In this document: piece after piece, positions 58,431 to 64,000 of the stretch | How the letters are laid out: every line of letters begins with the position of its first letter | Position numbering within the stretch: the stretch's first letter is position 1 | Assembly (NCBI GenBank): GCA_029783825.1 | Contig: JAREIK010002964.1 | Coordinates: 1,053,291-1,117,290, forward strand | DNA length: 64,000 bases | Reading direction: 5' to 3' | DNA from: Sapria himalayana | Taxonomy: Eukaryota > Streptophyta > Magnoliopsida > Malpighiales > Rafflesiaceae | Position numbers and translations under genes: made by a program | The notes under the pieces: model-generated | Database searches by the model: none | Seen by the model: the letters and a program-made list of their open reading frames with translations, nothing else | What the model was told of the DNA's origin: nothing

Positions 58431-60496
58431 TCAATCGTTATCAATTTTCCACAAATTATCATCAACAATTAACTCTTTCACTTTTGCTACAATCTCAACA
58501 CAATCCTAGATGTCCAAACTCAAATCCTTCCAATCATTAATGCATGCTAATATCTCAATAATATCTGATTATAATCTTGATCTCTTATATGAAATCACAT
58601 TCACTACAATAGAAAAAATAAACTCTGATATTATGCTCGACACTAGAGAAATCAGTAGATCTCGTGTCATCTTAGATAGCATGGTATAGATGGACTCATA
58701 TAATTTCTATCACTGTAAAATATCATGATTTTTATTATCAGAATATGATATAATTGAGCAGTAATTGATTTATAAATACTAAGATAGCTTGCTCTTATTC
58801 GATGATCCACCTCATCATTTTTCACTCGCTATCTGAGTAAAAAAGTTATCATCTCCGAATATGATATACATGTCTATACTCGAAGACTCACTACTACTAC
58901 TATCATACCTAGTATTATAGCATGTAAAGAGCTCGGTCAACTTCTTGTGGATGAACCATTCAAGTTGATCTTTTTGATTCATACACAATGATATATATGT
59001 CAAAATATTCTCTATCTCTTTCACCTTAATCCTAAAATTCATGCAGGCAACCAGATAATAAAAAAATAAAATAGTAAACTAATACTTTAAATACTTGGTT
59101 TTCATCTCTACAATCATATCGCTAAGTATCACGTCATCTCTAAACTTTCTAAACATACTACTAATATTGCATATACATATGAATGCAATGTAAGTGGTAA
59201 GAGCATAAACTGACAAATACATATTCGTCGTATTATAAAAAATCTTCATGAATTTTATGAATAAAATTCCTATAGCCCAGTCAGTGTCATCAATAATAAG
59301 TTCGTCACTCTTACTATTAACGTAATCAGATATCACATGTTCATATCCAACATATAACTCCAACATAAGACATATAATTCAAACAGTATCTCACATCTAA
59401 TTAAAATTTCTTCTTCTTTAGACATGGAGACAGATAGAGTACCGAACTCTTATTGTCTATGAAGCATATAAAAACATTTTAATAAGTTACGTATATTTTT
59501 TAAAATGGAGAGAAATAATATTCATCCTCATTTGTATTATGAGATTCATGATATAACATATGCATCTGATATAAAAAATCTCTTCTAATGATCTATCTCG
59601 AATAGTCCTAACAAACATGTTAATAACAACTATATTGTTAAATACATTATTGAATTTGATATTATATATATTATTTTAAATTTTATATTCTCTAATGATT
59701 TTCATTATGTACTCATAAATGACCAAATCATAATGAGGATAAAAAATCTCTGAGAATCCTAATATTTTTTTTATTTAGAGTTAATTTAGAATCTACATAA
59801 TTGACGATGAGGCATAAATAAAATGCATCATTATAACTAATCCATATATCAAATATCACGGACACCACTCTACTTAATCTCTAAATTCATTGATTATTAT
59901 TTTTTTTTCTAAGATATTATATTTTAGCATGTTCCTAGTTGTGAACCTATGAATCCTATGATTTGCAGACTAAAAATAAGTTTGTATTATATTGACTACT
60001 CTTGGATTCTCCAAAATCTAATTGAAAGATTTATCATTGTGATCAATTTAGTTATGTTATCCTTCCTTAACTCATTGCAATATATGAAATGGGTTAACAC
60101 TAAGGCTGAACTAAATCTAACCTCAAAAACTCATCGCTGAATTAGGTTTGCCTAGGATCTAATACACCATATTTTTTGGTGTATTGCTCGACATGCCTCT
60201 TAAAATGCTTGGTCCCACATGAACTTTTACGGCTTAATTTTTTTATAATATTTATATTGTGTAGATTTTTCTTCGATACATCTAATATTTTTATGTTGTA
60301 TTATATTAAAATAAGTTCAAACTATTAATATTCTTCTAGTTTTTTATTTTTTAGATATTTGAACCGAAACAACCAAAAAAACTAAAGTTTCAGTGATCTC
60401 AGACCATTTCATAGGATTTTCATTATCTATATTATAATTTTTAATATTTATGTTTAAATTAATTTTGTTACCGTAATTAAAATTACTATTTATCAT
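58431..60496 (-). pseudogene. hAT L transposase, degenerate
   Basis: The minus-strand ATG at 60496-60494 corresponds to the start of the copy at 19750 (MIN..., then ENPMKWSEITETLVF and a VQISKK run). The BED region is near 60230-60180 and the LDPRQT-like part near 60155. The middle runs to about 59400. The DUF4413-like part (59366-58815) includes DYVNSKSDELIIDDTDW, MIVEMKTKYLKY and EWFIHKKLTELFTCYNTRYD. The hATC part is near 58680-58510, and the acidic tail ELIVDDNLWKIDND ends at the stop 58433-58431. The DUF4413 part is among the best preserved in the window, but stops elsewhere make it non-functional. Confidence 0.75.
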
Positions 60497-61299
60497 TTTT
60501 ATTTTTTATTTTTTATTTATATTTAATGTTTTTAAATTAATATATAAATTCAATTAATTAAACTAAATATTAATTCTTAAAATTTATACTTTAAACTAAT
60601 GTTAACAAAATTTAAAAATAAAACTTAACTAAACAATAAAAAAAATATTCATAAATCATAATGCATAAAATAATATTTGCCTTTTTGATGTTCACACCAC
60701 ACTGCAATCGACAGGTCATACTTATAGTCCACAGTCCACACCCAAGTCCCAAAAATTGAAAGCTAAAAGTCGAAAGTGATAGAAAAAAAAATGAGAGTTA
60801 AGAGGAGACAAAGAGAAATAAAAAATATAAGAGAAAGAGAGAGCAATATTAAAAACATAATATTAAAGAATGAGGAGGGGGTTATAGATTTAAAAAATAA
60901 TTTTTAAAAAATGATTTTTTTAATTTTTTTGAATTTTTTTTAAAAAAAATTAGGACAGAATCCTTAGGGCTATTGGATTCTGCCTCTTAACTATTGAAAA
61001 AAAAATCCAGCGGCCAACATTTAAATTTTTTTGGACCGTTTGGGTCAGTTCGACCACCGAACTGACCCAAATGGTCATAGGTTCCAAAAGCTTTGGCTTC
61101 TAGAACCCTCATCCCTCAGGCTCAGGTTGACACTGGGGAAAAGGGACAGACATGTTGAGTCAAGTTATAGGACTGGCAAAATTTCAAGCTCAAGGTCGGG
61201 CATCGGGGTGGAGCGGCAGGGGTAGAGTACCGGACCAAATTCATGTGCCCTCAAACCAAGGTATCGAGTCGTGCCTGGCCCAGCACATGGCTCGGTATA

Positions 61300-61470
61300 C
61301 CTAGGAACGGCACGACATAGCACAGCACAACATAGCACGACACAGCACAACACAGCACGACACAACACAGCACGACACAACACAACAGGACACAGCACGA
61401 CACAATACCGCACAACACAGCACAGCATGATACAACACGACACGGCAGGACACGACATGGCACGATACGA
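61300..61470. repeat. Minisatellite of CACGACACAG / CACAACACAG
   Basis: About 17 imperfect copies of a roughly 10-bp unit, or of its 5-bp half CACRR. Strand asymmetric (almost no T on the plus strand). Located in the transposase-proximal subterminal zone of hAT L, where other copies have only scattered GGCACGA words. Gives cysteine/valine-rich (-) and Thr/Gln/His-rich (+) frames that are not proteins. Confidence 0.9.
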
Positions 61471-61574
61471 GCACGGGTTTGGACCGTGCCTTGCCAAGCT
61501 AGGCACAACCGAGTCATGTCGTGCATTGAACCGGGGCCAAGCTGCCCAGCCCATTTGACACCCCTACTTCTATT

Positions 61575-63430
61575 ATTTGCTAATTTTGAAGAGAGTATTG
61601 AAAATTTTCTTTCAGTAGTAATGAGACTTTCCTTATAGTTTTGTATCAAGAAAATAAGCATAGTATGAGTATCCACAGAACACAAAATATGAGTCTTTCT
61701 AGGAATGAAAGAAAAGACTTGGAAACCTAGATGATTTCACCACGAAGATATATATTAGATAGATATATCCATGGTCTTCTCCAAATGAATCTCAAGTAGT
61801 ATCAACAGATCTAGTTCAAATAGTGATTTGAACCTTTTGATTATTCTATAAAAAAATAAAGATATATTTTATTTGGCATTCATTATCACAAGTGATTACT
61901 TATTCTCATTTTAGTACTATGTAACTAATTTTTGTCCTCTTGATTACTACAAGATTCATGATACTCTTTCTGAAATAAATAATTATTCAGGATGATATTG
62001 ATAACATATAATATTGAATAAATAGAGAGTAATAACAATCAATTATATTTGAGATCTTATTCTAAAATCTTCAAGCAATCCTATAATAAGAAGCAAATGA
62101 GTGTAAACGATGGATACTAGACCTAAATAAAAATATATCACGTCAAAGGCAAGTTAGATAGTCAAGAGATTTATATTAACTTATTGTATTAATTATTAGA
62201 ATATTTTTTTCTTATGACTAATACGAACATTGTTAGGTTGTTACTCTTTATTAGTATACCTCATATGTAGAATATATATCAATTGTATATGAAGAATACA
62301 GTCAACCATGATAATCTAGAGGAATAAGTATTTATGCAATATTTACCATATTTTATTATTATAAAAAACATAAGCTTTTTATGGTCAAGAGTAATTTCCT
62401 ATGACATAGTTTAGTAGATTCCTTTAGTGCTTATCACCTTTAACTTTATGAAATACATGTCATATTATTGTTTTTTTACTAAAGTATATCAATATGATAT
62501 GTAATATTACTGATATATGTTAATAATATTCTAATTATAAAAAAATATCTATTAAAGTATATATTAACTAAAATTATTTCTACAAACTAAATTTAATATA
62601 AAAATTTGGAATAACTTAGATATTTCTTAAATATTTAGATATGATATTCATGAAATATAATATTTTTCCCTAAAAGAAAATATGCTTTAAATATATTATT
62701 TGATTTCAATATAATGAGATTCATTGTAATGACTCACTACTTGATCCAAGTATATATATATTCACAAATATTAATTCCTCAGTTATTACATTAAATATAA
62801 AAAAACCATCAAAAATAAAATTATCTAACAATTAACATTAATTCGATCAGATATCACATATATTATTAATATTGTTGGTCACTTTTTATGATTATCAAGT
62901 ATATGAATATAACTCCTGGACATGATATCATTATTATTTCTAAATCTACATTTTTAGTTAGGCTCCAATAATTATAGACAAGAGATTCACTATAAAATTT
63001 TATATTTTTCTTTATGATAATATTATTTCCCGAAAAAATAAGAAGTTAATTATTATTTCTAAATCTGACACAAAACTAGAGTATAAAGATGTAACATCGG
63101 TTACTTGTGAGCTACGGTGATTCAGCCACTTCTTAGAGAATTTTACTTATCATTTCAAATTGATAATATTTTACTATAATAATCAAACAATTTAATACAT
63201 TAATATCAATCTGACATTCCACGAATAAACAAAATACATTGAGATTTATTATTACATAATACAAAAAAAAGATTTTAAACTGTTCAATAATCACTATCCA
63301 TGCATTTAACAACAAATAAATTATAGACATTTTCACAAAAATACTCAAAAAACTACAAGTATTTTTTCTCTCTTGTAAGATGAGTGTTTATCACATCTCA
63401 CAAGTGTCAACCAACTTGAAAAACATTATT
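61575..63430 (+). pseudogene. Copia M RT and RNase H remnant
   Basis: Plus strand: FANFEESIENFL start (61577) and a TFSP.TKTNTVRLLLF-type block near 62215. IYQLYMKNTVNHDNLEE.VFMQ is at about 62275-62345 (usual LYQLDVKNAFLHGDLEEEVFMQ), and a decayed QRKYALDLL block near 62670. The RNase H block is at about 63030-63120 (RKNKKLIIISKSDTKLEYKD, TCEL) and LTFHE.TKYIEIYYYII.KKI at about 63210-63270 (usual [21 protein letters not shown]). The DIFTKIL end is near 63327. The YVDD site is not readable. The minus-strand frame at 63133-63348 is a shadow. Confidence 0.75.
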
Positions 63431-63702
63431 TAGGTTTAGTTTAATTTTTAAGCTTATTTTTATTTATTTTCTTGTTATTTTTATGAGAGCATCAAACATG
63501 CGATCTATATTTTTTTTTTATTTTTTAAAATAAATGAAATATATTTTATATTTGGAATAATTATCAAAAGGGTTAGTAGACATAGCTAATTATCCATAAA
63601 GGTGGTTTTATAAAATTATATTTCTACAGGGTATTAAATAATCACAAATACAATTTTACCCTTATTAAAATAAGTTTATAAATAAATTGCATAAAATAAG
63701 TT
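63431..63702. other. 3' flank of Copia M, probable LTR start
   Basis: AT-rich, lies where the 3' LTR is expected; ends not defined. No coding signal. Confidence 0.3.
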
Positions 63703-64000
63703 TGTGTAAACTCATGGTACAACGAGTTGTTGAAAGCTCATGGTACAACAAATTTTGTAAGCTAGTGGTACAACAAGTTGTTGTAAGCTTGTTGTACAAC
63801 AAGTTTAACTCTTTAAGCAATGTGTTTACACCACAAATTGTAGAGTGAGTCGTGTAAACTCATTGCAGAATGTGTCATGTAAATATTGTGGAATGACGAA
63901 TGAGATGTGTAAACTAGATGCTCATTGAGTTATGTAAATTCATTCCATAACAAGTTCGTTATAATTTTGTTGCTAGTGAAACTCATTGCAACTCATGGTA
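63703..64000. repeat. Minisatellite, unit about 26 bp, running off the window
   Basis: Four adjacent units of the type GTAAGCTCATGGTACAACAA plus GTTGT at 63703-63811, then increasingly diverged GTAAACTCATTG / GTGTAAACT words to the last base (which again reads AACTCATGGTA). Confidence 0.85.

Larger units (their letters stand above)
57970..61566 (-). mobile_element. hAT element L, complete ends
   Basis: 3597 bp. Flanked by exact CTTCTATT at 57962-57969 and 61567-61574. Left end TAAAAATGTCAAACAGG, right end (reverse-complemented) TAGGGGTGTCAAATGGG. The transposase is on the minus strand; the GC-rich 5' subterminal zone is at 61090-61560 and includes a CACGACACAG minisatellite. Inserted in Copia M between integrase and RT. 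The left (3') subterminal zone has lost almost all its GC-rich part. Confidence 0.95.

Noticed and set aside
61165..61685. Cys/Val-rich frame of 129-144 codons on the minus strand and Thr/Gln/His-rich frame on the plus strand
   Set aside because: Translations of the CACGACACAG minisatellite; not a cysteine-rich peptide gene.
63703..64000. CRISPR-like regular repeat array
   Set aside because: Units are adjacent with no unique spacers, diverge progressively, and the context is a plant genome.

Overview
This window looks like heterochromatic nuclear DNA of a flowering plant. It is very AT-rich and has no bacterial-style gene density and no long intact reading frame. It is packed with decayed plant transposons: RICESLEEPER-like hAT elements, Copia (RE1/TNT-type) and Gypsy LTR elements, one LINE, and several MITEs. 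A monocot is plausible but not shown. All family names come from motifs I translated and recognised by eye; no database was searched.

The dominant family is a hAT DNA transposon. Its ends resemble TAGAGGTGTCAAA, its subterminal zones are GC-rich and full of GGCACGA/TCGTGCC words, and it encodes a BED-finger / DUF4413 / hATC transposase. Three copies keep convincing 8-bp target duplications: 14678-18360 (GTCATTGC both sides), 57970-61566 (CTTCTATT both sides) and 44232-51762 (GAAGAGAT/GAAGGGAT). The best-preserved transposase is at 19750-21821, still broken by stops and frameshifts. Further decayed or non-autonomous copies lie near 600-4510, 22829-23222, 25739-31352, 46489-47065 and 54398-55655.

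The most informative structure is a nested stack at 10297-31630. A minus-strand Copia element (3' LTR 10297-10494, probable 5' LTR 31404-31630) was invaded three times: by a LINE in the reverse transcriptase/RNase H region, by a gag-only Gypsy-type LTR element (13649-23972) in the reverse transcriptase, and by hAT sequence in the integrase. The Gypsy gag was then hit by three hAT elements. Other insertions lie inside the hAT copy. On both sides of the stack is sequence that does not look like transposon and holds exon-like islands on the minus strand (9201-9290; 31892-31939; 32034-32097). The stack may therefore sit in an intron of a host gene. This is inference.

From 32.4 to 44.2 kb lie Copia fragments, small hAT remnants, a clean Tourist-like MITE (39549-39910, TTA duplication) and about 5 kb that I cannot assign. 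A plus-strand Copia (41640-52920) has its integrase C-terminal region triplicated in tandem, and is split by a 7.5-kb hAT copy whose own transposase C-terminal half is also triplicated in tandem (47051-51545).

From 53.4 to 64 kb there is a minus-strand Copia cut by a non-autonomous hAT that itself carries a MITE, then a plus-strand Copia cut by the hAT copy at 57970-61566, and a roughly 26-bp minisatellite running off the right edge. No tRNA, rRNA, CRISPR array or bacterial gene was found, and no novel defence or metabolic system is evident.
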